Made by a program: the position numbers and the translations under genes. A DNA stretch of 64,000 nucleotides from JADJPG01 sp964491875 (GTDB taxonomy: Bacteria; Verrucomicrobiota; Verrucomicrobiia; Limisphaerales; JADJPG01): positions 1 to 64,000 of the forward strand of contig CAZBIC010000003.1 of assembly GCA_964491875.1 (NCBI GenBank), given 5' to 3'. This document shows, piece by piece, positions 36,793-45,897 of the stretch. The notes beneath the pieces are model-generated. The model was not told the DNA's origin, searched no databases, and saw only the letters and a list, made by a program, of their open reading frames with translations. Each line of letters opens with the position of its first letter. Within the stretch, counting starts at the first letter, position 1.

Positions 36793-37425
36793 TTGAAAAA
36801 ACCGATTCGCCCTGAGATTCCGCGGAAGACGATCTATCGCCTTTCGATTTACCTGCGCTGCCTGCAACGGCTGAAGGGCAATTCCATCCGCACCGTGTCG
36901 AGCGACGCGCTGGCCAAGGCGGCCGGTGTGAAGCCGACTCAGCTCCGCAAGGACCTCACCTACTTTGGCCAGTTCGGCACGCGCGGTCTCGGCTACGACG
37001 TCGAGCAGCTCGCGGCGATGATTTCCGATCTGCTGGGGACGAAGCGACTTCAACCCGTGGTGCTGATCGGCGTGGGTAATCTCGGTCTCGCGCTGCTTTC
37101 GTATCGAGGGTTCGAGCAGGAAGGGTTTGAGATCGTCGCTGCCTTCGATGTGAAGGCCGATCGTCTGAAGATCAAGCAGGCCAAGCAGCCGCTCTACTCG
37201 ATGGAGCGCCTCGAAGAAGTGGTGCGCGACCGCGCCGTGCGCATGGCCATCGTGACAGTGCCCGCGACCGCCGCCCAGGAAGTCACGAACCGTCTTGTCG
37301 CCTGCGGCATCGCGGGAATCCTGAATTTCTCGCCCATCGTCCTGCAGGTTCCGGAAGACGTGACCGTGAACAACGTCAATCTCGCCATCGAGCTCGAGAA
37401 CCTCAGTTACTTCATCCAGGACTGA
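36793..37425 (+). CDS. rex: Redox-sensing transcriptional repressor Rex
   Basis: A 210-residue regulator that senses the NADH/NAD+ ratio and represses anaerobic or fermentative genes in many bacteria. The winged-helix domain is residues 1-80 (AGVKPTQLRKDLTYFGQFGTRG is nearly diagnostic for Rex), followed by the Rossmann NAD(H)-binding domain (GVGNLGLALLSY) and the terminal swapping helix. The start codon is TTG at 36793 (LKKPIRPEIPRKT); no better alternative start was found. It lies 21 bp after the GNAT-like gene and 121 bp before an exported heme protein gene. No consensus Rex operator (TTGTGAAN4TTCACAA-like) was recognised nearby. Confidence 0.93.
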   Translation: MKKPIRPEIPRKTIYRLSIYLRCLQRLKGNSIRTVSSDALAKAAGVKPTQLRKDLTYFGQFGTRGLGYDVEQLAAMISDLLGTKRLQPVVLIGVGNLGLALLSYRGFEQEGFEIVAAFDVKADRLKIKQAKQPLYSMERLEEVVRDRAVRMAIVTVPATAAQEVTNRLVACGIAGILNFSPIVLQVPEDVTVNNVNLAIELENLSYFIQD

Positions 37426-37546
37426 CGACGCCTAAACTTCGTCGCGGTGTCAGATCGCTCCGAATGATTTCCGGTTCGCGGTCGTCCGATTCTCCTCTGA
37501 AAACGCGCGTTGGCGCACTCAACCGTTGCCTTGTGTCATGTCACCT

Positions 37547-40500
37547 ATGCTGAAGTCCGTTCGTTCGATCGCCTGTCTGCTGTCGTTCGCCGCGTTCGCA
37601 TCTGTTTCCGCGGCCGAGTTCACCGCCAAGGATCGCCAGCCGACGCCTGAGGAGTTGACCAAGCTGCCCGCCGTGGTGCCGGAGAAGGCGGAGGAGCTGA
37701 TCAAGGACGTGAAGGTGCCGGATGAGTTCGAGGCGACCATCTTCGCGACGCCGCCGGCCGTGAACTATCCCGTGTTCGTCGCCGCCGCGCCCGATGGCAC
37801 GCTCTACGTCTCCAGCGATGGCAATGGCTCGCTCGATCGCAAACCGCACCTGGGTCGTGTCCTGCGTGTGCGCGACACAAACGGCGACGGACGCGCCGAC
37901 GAAGTAAAGGCGTTCGTGCCGGACGTCGATTCGCCGCGCGGACTTGTTTGGGATCAAGACCGGCTCTATTTGCTGCATCCGCCGGACATCAGCGTGTTCA
38001 TCGATCACAATGGCGATGGCGTGGCGGACGAGAAGAAGACGCTCGTCAGTGGCATCGGCTGGACCTTCAAGGATCGCCCAGCGGATCACGGATCGAACGG
38101 ACTCGAGCTCGGCACCGACGGGTGGCTCTACGCGGCGATTGGCGACTTCGGATTCATGGAGGCCGCCGGCACCGACGGTCGCAAACTCCAGATGCGCGGT
38201 GGCGGGATCGTGCGCGTGCGCCCGGACGGCACCGGATTGGAAACGTGGGCGGATGGCACGCGGAACATCGTTGAAGCCGCTGTCAGCCCGCTGCTGGATC
38301 TCTTCACGCGCGATAATACCAACGACGGCGGAGGCTGGGACGTGCGCCTTCACCACTTCAGTGGTCTCACCGACCACGGTTATCCCCGGCTCTTCAAAAA
38401 TTTCCCCGACGAAATCATCCAGCCGCTTGCCGACTACGGCGGAGGTTCCGGTTGCGGTGGCGGATGGATCGACGAGCCGGGCATCCCGGCCGCTTGGAAC
38501 AACGCGCCCCTCACCGCGGACTGGGGTCGCGACTGGATATATCATCACGGCCTCACGCCCAAGGGCGCGACCTACACCGCCGGCCAGAAGGAATTCATCC
38601 GCCTGCCGCGTGTGACCGATCTCGACGTCGATGGCAACGGCGCCGTGTATGGAGCGAGTTGGAAGGGCGCATCGTTCACCTGGGTCGGCCCGGATGTCGG
38701 CTTCATTGCGCGCGTCACGCCGAAAGGCTACAAACCCGAGCCGATGCCGGACTTCGCAAAGCTCAGCAACGAACAACTCGTCGCTCAGCTCAACTCCGCT
38801 AGCGCTGTTCGTCGTCTCGCCGCCCAACGCGTTCTGTTGCGCCGCGACAAAGTGGAAGCGGTGCAAGGTGCCATTCGTGCGCTGGCGAAGGATTCGTCCA
38901 AGCCGCTGGCCACGCGCGTCGCCGCCGTCTTCCTGCTGAAGCAAAAGTTCGGCGCGGCGTCGCATTCGTTTCTCAACGGGCTGATCGCTGACTCCACCAT
39001 CGCGCCTTGGTCGATGCGCGCGTTGACCGATCGTCACGACCAACTGAAGGATGTCCGCGTCGCAGGTATCACTGGCGCGCTGCGTTCCGCGGATCCACGG
39101 ACGCGCAAGGAGGCGTTGATCGCGCTGGAGCGAATCAGCACGCCGAAGCAGCACAAGCTGATGGCGCCGCTTCTCGCCGATGCCGATCCGATCGTGGCTC
39201 ACACGGCGATGCAAGTGCTCATCCGGCTCAAGGCAGCGGACGCGACGCTCGCGATTCTGGACGATGCTAAAGCGTCGCCAGCGTTGCGCGCTGGCTCGTT
39301 GCGTGTGTTGCAGTCGATTCACGAACCGCGCGTCGTCGAGGCGTTGATTGCGCGACTCGGCAAGGAACCATCCGAAGCGAATCGCGCCGGATTGATTACC
39401 GCGCTGGCCCGGCTCCATTTCGTGGAAGGCCCGTGGAAGGGTGAATCGTGGGGCACGCGACCGGACACACGCGGGCCGTTCTACCAACCCGAGTCCTGGA
39501 GCGAGACGCCGAAAATTGCGGCGGCGCTGAAGGTGGCGCTCGACAAGTCGGGCTCCAGCGAAGCGGCGTTCATCGGACGTGAACTCTCGAGACATCGCAT
39601 CCCGGCGGGCGCCGCGCTCGATACGCTGATTGCGCGGGCGAAGACGGAGCCCGCGTTGCTCCCGGCCATCGCCGCGCAGCTTGCGCAGGCGGAGGACGTT
39701 CCGGCGAATGCGATTCCTCTGCTCATCACCGCTGCACAGGCGGACAACAGCTCAGAAGCCGCGCGGGCGCAGGCGGTCATTGCGTTGACGAAGACGGCGA
39801 GTGCCGACGCGTGGCGTGCGGTGCTGGCGGCGTTGCCGCGCGTGATGGCTTCCAAGACGGAGAACAATCTCGCGGAGAAGGCGCAAAGCGCGGTGAACAA
39901 CGCGACGAAGCTCGATCAGGTTCACGCGGTGTTCGAGGACGCGGCGGCGAAGATGGACGGCGCGACTGCGCAACTGGCCGACGGCGTGTTGCTCAAGCTC
40001 GCGTCGCGCAAGGTTGGTTCGCCCGAAGCGCGGGAAGCTGCGCGCGCAGCGCTGGACGCCGGCTGGGCGCAGCCGAAACGTCGCGTGCAGATTCTTCGAG
40101 CGGCAGCGCGAACTGGCGATTCAAGTCGCGCCGCGCAGTTTGTCGCTGCGTTGGACGACGCGGACCTGGCCGTCGCAGAAGCGGCGCGTGAGACGGTTCG
40201 GCGGTTGAAGATTGATCCCGAGAAGATTCGCGCGAGCGCTGCGGCGAAGAAGGTAGGCGACTTGTCCACGGACGCCGTGCTGGCGGTGGTGGTGGCGACG
40301 AAGGGCGAGGTGAGCCGCGGCGAACAGCTCTTCACGCAGGTCGGCTGCAACGCGTGTCACACGGTGAAAGCCGACGAGCCGCTCAAGGGGCCGTTTCTCG
40401 GCACGATCGCGAACGTGTATCGCAAACGCGAACTGGCCGAGGCAGTCTTGCTGCCGAACAAAACGATCGCACAGGGTTTTGTCGCAAATCATTTCGAGCT

Positions 40501-40723
40501 GAAGGACGGCACGGAAGTCGATGGCTTCGTTGTGCGTGAAGCGGCGGACGCCGTGACCATTCGAACGATCGCCGCGCAGGAGCAAGTGATCCCGGTGACG
40601 CAGATTGTGAAGCGCGAGAAGCAGGAGCGTTCTTTGATGCCGGAAGGCCTCGCCGCCGGGCTGACGGTCCAGGAACTGGCGTCTTTGCTCGACTACATGG
40701 AGAGCCTTGCAAAGGCAAAGTGA
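37547..40723 (+). CDS. PVC-type propeller, HEAT and c-type heme protein
   Basis: A 1058-residue exported protein; the ATG at 37547 begins a signal peptide (LKSVRSIACLLSFAAFASVSA), and ATG 37538 would add three residues. Residues about 40-400 form a membrane-bound-dehydrogenase-like propeller with calcium loops (DTNGDGRAD, DHNGDGVAD). About 410-900 contains HEAT-like repeats. The heme site C934-N-A-C-H938 is in the same domain as in the gene at 29242, including the following DGTEVDGFV stretch, and its end LTVQELASLLDYMES is characteristic. It is the third such heme protein in the window, distinct in the missing C-terminal sandwich. Confidence 0.9.
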   Translation: MLKSVRSIACLLSFAAFASVSAAEFTAKDRQPTPEELTKLPAVVPEKAEELIKDVKVPDEFEATIFATPPAVNYPVFVAAAPDGTLYVSSDGNGSLDRKPHLGRVLRVRDTNGDGRADEVKAFVPDVDSPRGLVWDQDRLYLLHPPDISVFIDHNGDGVADEKKTLVSGIGWTFKDRPADHGSNGLELGTDGWLYAAIGDFGFMEAAGTDGRKLQMRGGGIVRVRPDGTGLETWADGTRNIVEAAVSPLLDLFTRDNTNDGGGWDVRLHHFSGLTDHGYPRLFKNFPDEIIQPLADYGGGSGCGGGWIDEPGIPAAWNNAPLTADWGRDWIYHHGLTPKGATYTAGQKEFIRLPRVTDLDVDGNGAVYGASWKGASFTWVGPDVGFIARVTPKGYKPEPMPDFAKLSNEQLVAQLNSASAVRRLAAQRVLLRRDKVEAVQGAIRALAKDSSKPLATRVAAVFLLKQKFGAASHSFLNGLIADSTIAPWSMRALTDRHDQLKDVRVAGITGALRSADPRTRKEALIALERISTPKQHKLMAPLLADADPIVAHTAMQVLIRLKAADATLAILDDAKASPALRAGSLRVLQSIHEPRVVEALIARLGKEPSEANRAGLITALARLHFVEGPWKGESWGTRPDTRGPFYQPESWSETPKIAAALKVALDKSGSSEAAFIGRELSRHRIPAGAALDTLIARAKTEPALLPAIAAQLAQAEDVPANAIPLLITAAQADNSSEAARAQAVIALTKTASADAWRAVLAALPRVMASKTENNLAEKAQSAVNNATKLDQVHAVFEDAAAKMDGATAQLADGVLLKLASRKVGSPEAREAARAALDAGWAQPKRRVQILRAAARTGDSSRAAQFVAALDDADLAVAEAARETVRRLKIDPEKIRASAAAKKVGDLSTDAVLAVVVATKGEVSRGEQLFTQVGCNACHTVKADEPLKGPFLGTIANVYRKRELAEAVLLPNKTIAQGFVANHFELKDGTEVDGFVVREAADAVTIRTIAAQEQVIPVTQIVKREKQERSLMPEGLAAGLTVQELASLLDYMESLAKAK

Positions 40724-40847
40724 GGCTGGCGGTCGTCTGGGAGTTTATCTCGGCGACCGAGAGAGCTGGTAATCACTTCGAGCGGCGAATTGACGAGGTG
40801 AACCATTGAATTCGAAGCGGCGGGCTGTCATCAAATAGCCTTCGTCT

Positions 40848-43769
40848 ATGGTCAGAAATAATACCGCTGTGGCCAGTTGGCTCATTGCCATGGCCTGCCT
40901 GTCGCTGTCGGATCACCTCGTGTCAGCGGAGGCGGTTTTCGTTCGCGCCATCAATCTCAATGGTCCGGCGCTTGTGGTCGACGGGCGCGCATGGGACGGG
41001 ACGGACGCGACCAATGTCACCATCAGCGGCAAGCGGTTCGAGAACCAGGCGGTCGCGCTCAAACCCGCGACCGACCCGAAGCGCGCGCAGATGATTCGCA
41101 GCAGCGTGTGGGGCGACAAGGTGAGCGTGGAGCTCACCGGTTTGGGCGAAGGCGCGCATCAGGTGTTCCTCTACGTGTGGGAAGACACGATCAACGAGCA
41201 ATTCGATCTGCTCGTGAACGATCATGTGGTATTCGAGAAGTTCAACAGCGGCACGGCGGGTTCGTGGCGAAAGCTCGGTCCTTGGAAGTGCGAGAGCCGC
41301 GAAGGGAAGATCAAAGTCTCAGCCCGCGCGCCCGGTCATGGTGCGGCGAATTTTTCCGGCATCGAATTGTGGGCGGGCGATGGCGCGATTCCCGAGTTGG
41401 CGAAACCGCAGTTCGTCACCACGCTCACGCCGGAGCACATGGAGTTCTTCGAGCGCAAGATTCGCCCGGTGCTGGTCGAGCATTGCTACGAATGCCACAG
41501 CGCGGGTGCGAAGAAGATCAAGGGCGGTCTGGTGCTTGATTCGCGTGCGGGAGTGCAGAAGGGCGGCGACACGGGCGCGGCCATCAGCCCGGGCGATCCA
41601 GAGGCCAGCCTTTTGATTCAAGCAATGCGCCACGCCGATCCGGCGTTGGTGATGCCGAAGCAGAAGCTCCCGGACCATGTCATCGCTGATTTCGAGACCT
41701 GGGTGAAGATGGGCGCGCCGGATCCGCGCGCCGAAGACACCGTCGTCGTCGCACAGGCGAAATCGGCCATCGATTGGAACAAGGCGCGCGAGTGGTGGTC
41801 GTTCCGTCCCGTGAAGGCGCCTCCGGTTCCCGGGGTGAAGCAAAAGCGATGGGCCAAGAATGATCTCGATCGCTTCATCCTCGCGCGCTTGGAGAAAGCG
41901 AATCTTAAACCGGCGCCCGATGCGGAGAAACGGGTGCTCATCCGCCGCGCGACGTTTGATCTGATCGGTTTGCCACCTACGCCAGAAGAAGTGGACGCGT
42001 TCCTCAAGGACAAGTCTCGCGATGCGTTCGCGAAGGTTGTCGATCGTCTGCTTGCTTCTCCCAGCTATGGCGAGCGCTGGGGCCGACACTGGCTCGACGT
42101 CGTGCGCTATGCGGATACGGCGGGCGACAACTCGGACTTTCCCATTCCGCAGATGCACCGCTACCGCGACTGGGTGATCAGTGCGTTCAATCGGGATTTG
42201 CCCTACGATCAATTCGTGCGCGAGCAGCTCGCCGGCGATTTGCTTCCGGGCAAGACCGCGCAGGAAACCCACGAACGCCTCATCGCCACCGGCTACATCG
42301 CGAACGCCCGACGTTTCGGCTCGCGCGTGGATGATTACCCGCAGCACCTCACCATCGAGGACACGCTAGACAATCTCGGCAAAGCATTTCTCGGCCTGAC
42401 CATCGGTTGCGCGCGTTGTCATGATCACAAGTTTGATCCCATCACTGCCGCGGATTACTACGCGCTCTACGGCATCTTCAACAGCACTCGATATCCATGG
42501 CCGGGCATCGAGCTGGAGCAGAAGCAGCGCGACCTCGTGCCGCTCGTGGAAACCGGCAAGCTCGCAGAGGCGGAGTCCGCCCGAAAGCAATACGACGCCG
42601 AGAAGAGTCGTCTCGAAAAGGTGGTGCAGAAACTGAAGGACAACCTCAAGGAAATCCCCGCCGCCGACAAGAAGGCCCACGAGGCGAAGATCAAAGAAGC
42701 CGAGCAGGCTGCGAAAGATTTCGTGAAGAAGGGTCTGCCCTTCGAGCTTGCCTACGCTGTGTCCGAGGCGAAGCGAGCTGGGAACGTTGCCATCCAGATC
42801 AAAGGCGACCCAGCGAAACCGGGCGACGTGGTGCCACGCCGTTTCCTCACCGTGCTCGGTGCGCAGACTCTGCCCGCGAACGAAGCTTCCAGCGGCCGAC
42901 GTCAGCTCGCCGATTGGATGGTGGACCGCGATAATCCGCTCGCCGCGCGCGTGATGGCGAACCGCATCTGGCTCCACCATTTCGGCAAGGGCCTTGTGCC
43001 GACGCCAAACGACTTCGGCAAGCAGGGCAAAGCACCGACCCACCCCGAGCTGATCGACTGGCTGGCGTCGGAGTTCATCGAGAGCGGTTGGTCGGTGAAG
43101 TCGATGCACCGGATTATCATGCGGTCGCGGACGTATCAGTTGGCGAGCACGCGCAGCGACGACGCCATCGCCCGCGATGCGAACAATGATCTGCTCAGTT
43201 CCTTCCCGCGGCGGCGGCTGGACGCAGAATCCATCCGCGATACGCTGCTGGTCCTCGGCGGCAACCTCGACACCTCCCCGCCCAAGCCACATCCGTTCCC
43301 GCCGCAGACCGAGTGGAAGTTTACCCAGCACAATCCGTTCAAGGCGGTTTACGAATCGAATCGACGCAGCGTTTACCTGATGACCCAGCGCATCCAGCGT
43401 CACCCGTATCTCGCGATTTTCGATGGCGCCGATCCGTCGACCAGCACAGCGGCTCGCACCACCAGCACCACGCCGCTGCAAGCGCTCTTCCTGCTCAACG
43501 ACAAGTTTGTGCATGAGCAATCGCAGGCGTTCGCGGCGCGCATCCTCAAAGCCGCGAAAGAAGAGCCGTCGCGGATCCAGTTCGCCTACGAGGCCGCGCT
43601 GGGCCGTCCTGCCGAGAAGGTGGAACTGGAACAATGCAGGAAGTTTCTCACTGACGCTCGTCAGCGTCTCGGTGATTCCGGAACTCCCCAGTCGGGCGTC
43701 GAATCTGAGTCCTGGCGCGCAATGGTCCGTGCTCTTTTGCGACTGAATGAGTTTGTTTACCTCGACTGA
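40848..43769 (+). CDS. Planctomycete-type cytochrome c protein (PSCyt1, DUF1549, DUF1553)
   Basis: A 973-residue protein with a signal peptide (WLIAMACLSLSDHLVSA). Residues about 28-180 look like a malectin-like or NPCBM carbohydrate-binding domain. PSCyt1 carries the heme site C213-Y-E-C-H; DUF1549 (PSCyt2) spans about 345-545 and DUF1553 (PSD1) about 690-950. A charged coiled coil (about 570-640) separates the last two. Such proteins are PVC hallmarks of unknown biochemical function, usually paired with DUF1501 proteins, as here: the next gene starts 9 bp after its stop. Confidence 0.92.
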   Translation: MVRNNTAVASWLIAMACLSLSDHLVSAEAVFVRAINLNGPALVVDGRAWDGTDATNVTISGKRFENQAVALKPATDPKRAQMIRSSVWGDKVSVELTGLGEGAHQVFLYVWEDTINEQFDLLVNDHVVFEKFNSGTAGSWRKLGPWKCESREGKIKVSARAPGHGAANFSGIELWAGDGAIPELAKPQFVTTLTPEHMEFFERKIRPVLVEHCYECHSAGAKKIKGGLVLDSRAGVQKGGDTGAAISPGDPEASLLIQAMRHADPALVMPKQKLPDHVIADFETWVKMGAPDPRAEDTVVVAQAKSAIDWNKAREWWSFRPVKAPPVPGVKQKRWAKNDLDRFILARLEKANLKPAPDAEKRVLIRRATFDLIGLPPTPEEVDAFLKDKSRDAFAKVVDRLLASPSYGERWGRHWLDVVRYADTAGDNSDFPIPQMHRYRDWVISAFNRDLPYDQFVREQLAGDLLPGKTAQETHERLIATGYIANARRFGSRVDDYPQHLTIEDTLDNLGKAFLGLTIGCARCHDHKFDPITAADYYALYGIFNSTRYPWPGIELEQKQRDLVPLVETGKLAEAESARKQYDAEKSRLEKVVQKLKDNLKEIPAADKKAHEAKIKEAEQAAKDFVKKGLPFELAYAVSEAKRAGNVAIQIKGDPAKPGDVVPRRFLTVLGAQTLPANEASSGRRQLADWMVDRDNPLAARVMANRIWLHHFGKGLVPTPNDFGKQGKAPTHPELIDWLASEFIESGWSVKSMHRIIMRSRTYQLASTRSDDAIARDANNDLLSSFPRRRLDAESIRDTLLVLGGNLDTSPPKPHPFPPQTEWKFTQHNPFKAVYESNRRSVYLMTQRIQRHPYLAIFDGADPSTSTAARTTSTTPLQALFLLNDKFVHEQSQAFAARILKAAKEEPSRIQFAYEAALGRPAEKVELEQCRKFLTDARQRLGDSGTPQSGVESESWRAMVRALLRLNEFVYLD

Positions 43770-43778
43770 TCTTTTCCC

Positions 43779-45164
43779 ATGAACTTCCGTTCCGCACTCT
43801 ACTCACGCCGCGAAGTCATCCGTTCGCTCGTCGGCTCGTCGTTGCTGCTGCCCGGGCTTGTGTCGAACTTGCTCGCCGAGGACGCCGCGTCGGATCCGCT
43901 CGCGCCGAAGCAGTCGCATTTTCCAGCCAAGGCCAAGCGCGTGATTTTCATTTTCTCGAATGGCGGCGTGTCGCACATGGACACGTTCGATCACAAGCCG
44001 AAGCTGTTCGCCGCGGACGGCAAGACGATGGGAATTGGCGGTGGGCTTTCGAATCAGCAACGCCGATTGCTCAAGCCGGGCTGGCAGTTCAAGCCCGGCG
44101 GCAAGTGCGGCACGATGGTCAGCGATCTCTTTCCGCATCTGCGCGAGTGCATGGACGACATCTGCCTCATCAAGTCGATGAAGTCCGACGACAACGAGCA
44201 TTATCAGGCGACGCTTGCGATTCACACCGGATCGTTCTTTTTCTCGCGACCGAGCATCGGCTCCTGGATCAGCTACGGCCTCGGCACGGCGAACCAGAAC
44301 CTGCCGTCCTTTGTCGCCATCTCCGCCGGGTCGCCCTACGCCGGCACGCAGATTTTCAACAACGACTTTCTGCCTGCGTACCACCAAGGCGTGCGCGTAG
44401 TGCCCGGCAAGGAACCAATCGCGAATCTCGATCGCCGCACCAAGCAATCCTCCGTGCAGGAACTCGAGCTCGGACTAGCTGGCGCGTTGAACCAACGACA
44501 TCTCAACGCCCGCGGCCACGACAGCGAGCTCGCCGCACGCATCCGGACCTTCGAGACCGCCTTCCACATGCAGACCGAAGCGCGAGAGGTCTTCGATCTC
44601 TCGAAAGAAAGTGACGAGACCTTCGCGCTCTACGGCATGAAGCGCGACCAAACCGACAGCTTCGGCTGGCCGTGTCTTGTCGCGCGTCGCCTGGCGGAGC
44701 GTGGCGTGCGTTTCATCGAACTGGTGGATGGCAGTTCGTCGCACAACTGGGATCAGCATGGCGACATGGCTGAGCACGCCAAGCACGCGAAGAACCTGGA
44801 CCAGCCGGTCGCCGGCCTGCTCAAGGATCTCAAGCGTCGCGGCATGTTGGAGGACACGCTCGTCGTCTGGACCACGGAGTTCGGTCGCACACCTGGCGTG
44901 GACGGCGACAAAGGGCGCGGCCATCACAGCGCGTGTTTCTCATCCTGGCTGGCGGGAGCTGGCGTGAATGCCGGCACCAGCTACGGCAGCACGGATGAGA
45001 TCGGCTCGACGGTGGTGGAGAACCGCGTTCACGTTCACGACTTCCACGCGACCATCCTACATTTGCTGGGCATGGATCATGAGAGGCTGACCTTCCGACA
45101 TGGCGGCCGCGATTACCGGCTCACTGATGTGCATGGCAACGTCGTGCAGGCTCTGTTGGCGTGA
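43779..45164 (+). CDS. DUF1501 protein paired with the DUF1549/1553 cytochrome
   Basis: A 461-residue protein of the sulfatase/phosphatase-related DUF1501 family. It begins with a twin-arginine-like signal (YSRREVIRSLVGSSLLLPG). Conserved family segments include FSNGGVSHMDTFDHKP, TTEFGRTPG and GRGHHSACFSSW. It starts 9 bp after the cytochrome stop codon, the standard PVC pairing, so the two presumably work together in the periplasm. It is diverged from the DUF1501 protein at 34609 to 36015. Confidence 0.9.
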   Translation: MNFRSALYSRREVIRSLVGSSLLLPGLVSNLLAEDAASDPLAPKQSHFPAKAKRVIFIFSNGGVSHMDTFDHKPKLFAADGKTMGIGGGLSNQQRRLLKPGWQFKPGGKCGTMVSDLFPHLRECMDDICLIKSMKSDDNEHYQATLAIHTGSFFFSRPSIGSWISYGLGTANQNLPSFVAISAGSPYAGTQIFNNDFLPAYHQGVRVVPGKEPIANLDRRTKQSSVQELELGLAGALNQRHLNARGHDSELAARIRTFETAFHMQTEAREVFDLSKESDETFALYGMKRDQTDSFGWPCLVARRLAERGVRFIELVDGSSSHNWDQHGDMAEHAKHAKNLDQPVAGLLKDLKRRGMLEDTLVVWTTEFGRTPGVDGDKGRGHHSACFSSWLAGAGVNAGTSYGSTDEIGSTVVENRVHVHDFHATILHLLGMDHERLTFRHGGRDYRLTDVHGNVVQALLA

Positions 45165-45185
45165 AAACGAGGATTCCAATTCACT

Positions 45186-45848
45186 ATGTCATCTGATGTG
45201 ATGAAGCCCTCTTTCTCCAGTGTGGAGATGCCTATTGGTTTGAGTGTCGGGTGCTGGTGCTGGTGCTGGTGCCGATTAAATTGGGCGGCGTTGCTTTTTT
45301 GCCTGCTTTTGGTTCCGCAACTTGGCTTCACTCAATCGAAGAATCGACAGGTGAACGATGGTGCCGGGTTGAAAGTCGATAACGGCGTCTTTCGCATGAG
45401 TTTGCCGCCGGACTTTACCAATGCGGTTTCCACGAATGATGCAGGCAAATTACTCTTCATTTACGTTCGACCTCACTCGACGGGAGGAGGAAACGCGACC
45501 ATCAGCATCCGTGTTCCCGAATCTGGCTTTGTTTCCAAAAAGCCTGATGCGCCAACCAGGATTGAGGGTTATCTCAAAGGGTATTTCTTCGCCAAGTCCG
45601 CCAAGTTTCCAGACCTTAGACAAGAGAAGGTGGAGGAGATCGAATTGGGAGGTATTCTGTTCAAGATGGTTCGCTGGAGTGGTAAGTTCAGTGGTCGCGC
45701 ATTCCACTCACGTCTCTGGGTGGCTTCCCGCGGAGGTCAATCTATGACTATCGAAGGGCAGGATTTGGAGCCGACGAGCTCGGTGTCTATGCCCGAGATT
45801 GAGAAAGCCGTTTCTACCCTCACGTTTGGTCGGGATGGAAAACAGTGA
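45186..45848 (+). CDS. Hypothetical exported protein with Cys-Trp repeat at the N-terminus
   Basis: A protein of up to 220 residues starting at ATG 45186, 21 bp after the DUF1501 gene; an internal Met (45228) could be the true start. The N-terminus holds a run C-W-C-W-C-W encoded by a short direct repeat, then a hydrophobic signal-like segment (LNWAALLFCLLLVPQLGF). The mature part is beta-rich with no motif I recognise (DNGVFRMSLPPDF, LWVASRGGQSMTIEG). GC is visibly lower than in the neighbours, so it may be a later addition. The stop lies 49 bp before the convergent quinoprotein gene's stop. Confidence 0.65.
   Translation: MSSDVMKPSFSSVEMPIGLSVGCWCWCWCRLNWAALLFCLLLVPQLGFTQSKNRQVNDGAGLKVDNGVFRMSLPPDFTNAVSTNDAGKLLFIYVRPHSTGGGNATISIRVPESGFVSKKPDAPTRIEGYLKGYFFAKSAKFPDLRQEKVEEIELGGILFKMVRWSGKFSGRAFHSRLWVASRGGQSMTIEGQDLEPTSSVSMPEIEKAVSTLTFGRDGKQ
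45250..45272 (+). repeat. Hexanucleotide tandem repeat (GGTGCT)3+
   Basis: Three perfect GGTGCT units (45250-45267) plus a partial fourth lie in the 5' part of the hypothetical gene, encoding the Cys-Trp run. Unit length is a multiple of three, so copy-number change keeps the frame. Confidence 0.8.
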
Positions 45849-45897
45849 GGTATTCATTTTCCGTTTGAGTATCGGATACTTCCCACTGGTAAGGTAA

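Noticed and set aside
36772..37546. Search for a consensus Rex operator around rex and the following gene
   Set aside because: No TTGTGAA-like dyad was found at reasonable similarity.
37541..39595. 684-codon open frame on the minus strand opposite a heme-protein gene
   Set aside because: It mirrors the codon structure of the real gene on the other strand (GC-rich third positions), has no domain-like sequence and an Arg/Ala-rich composition.
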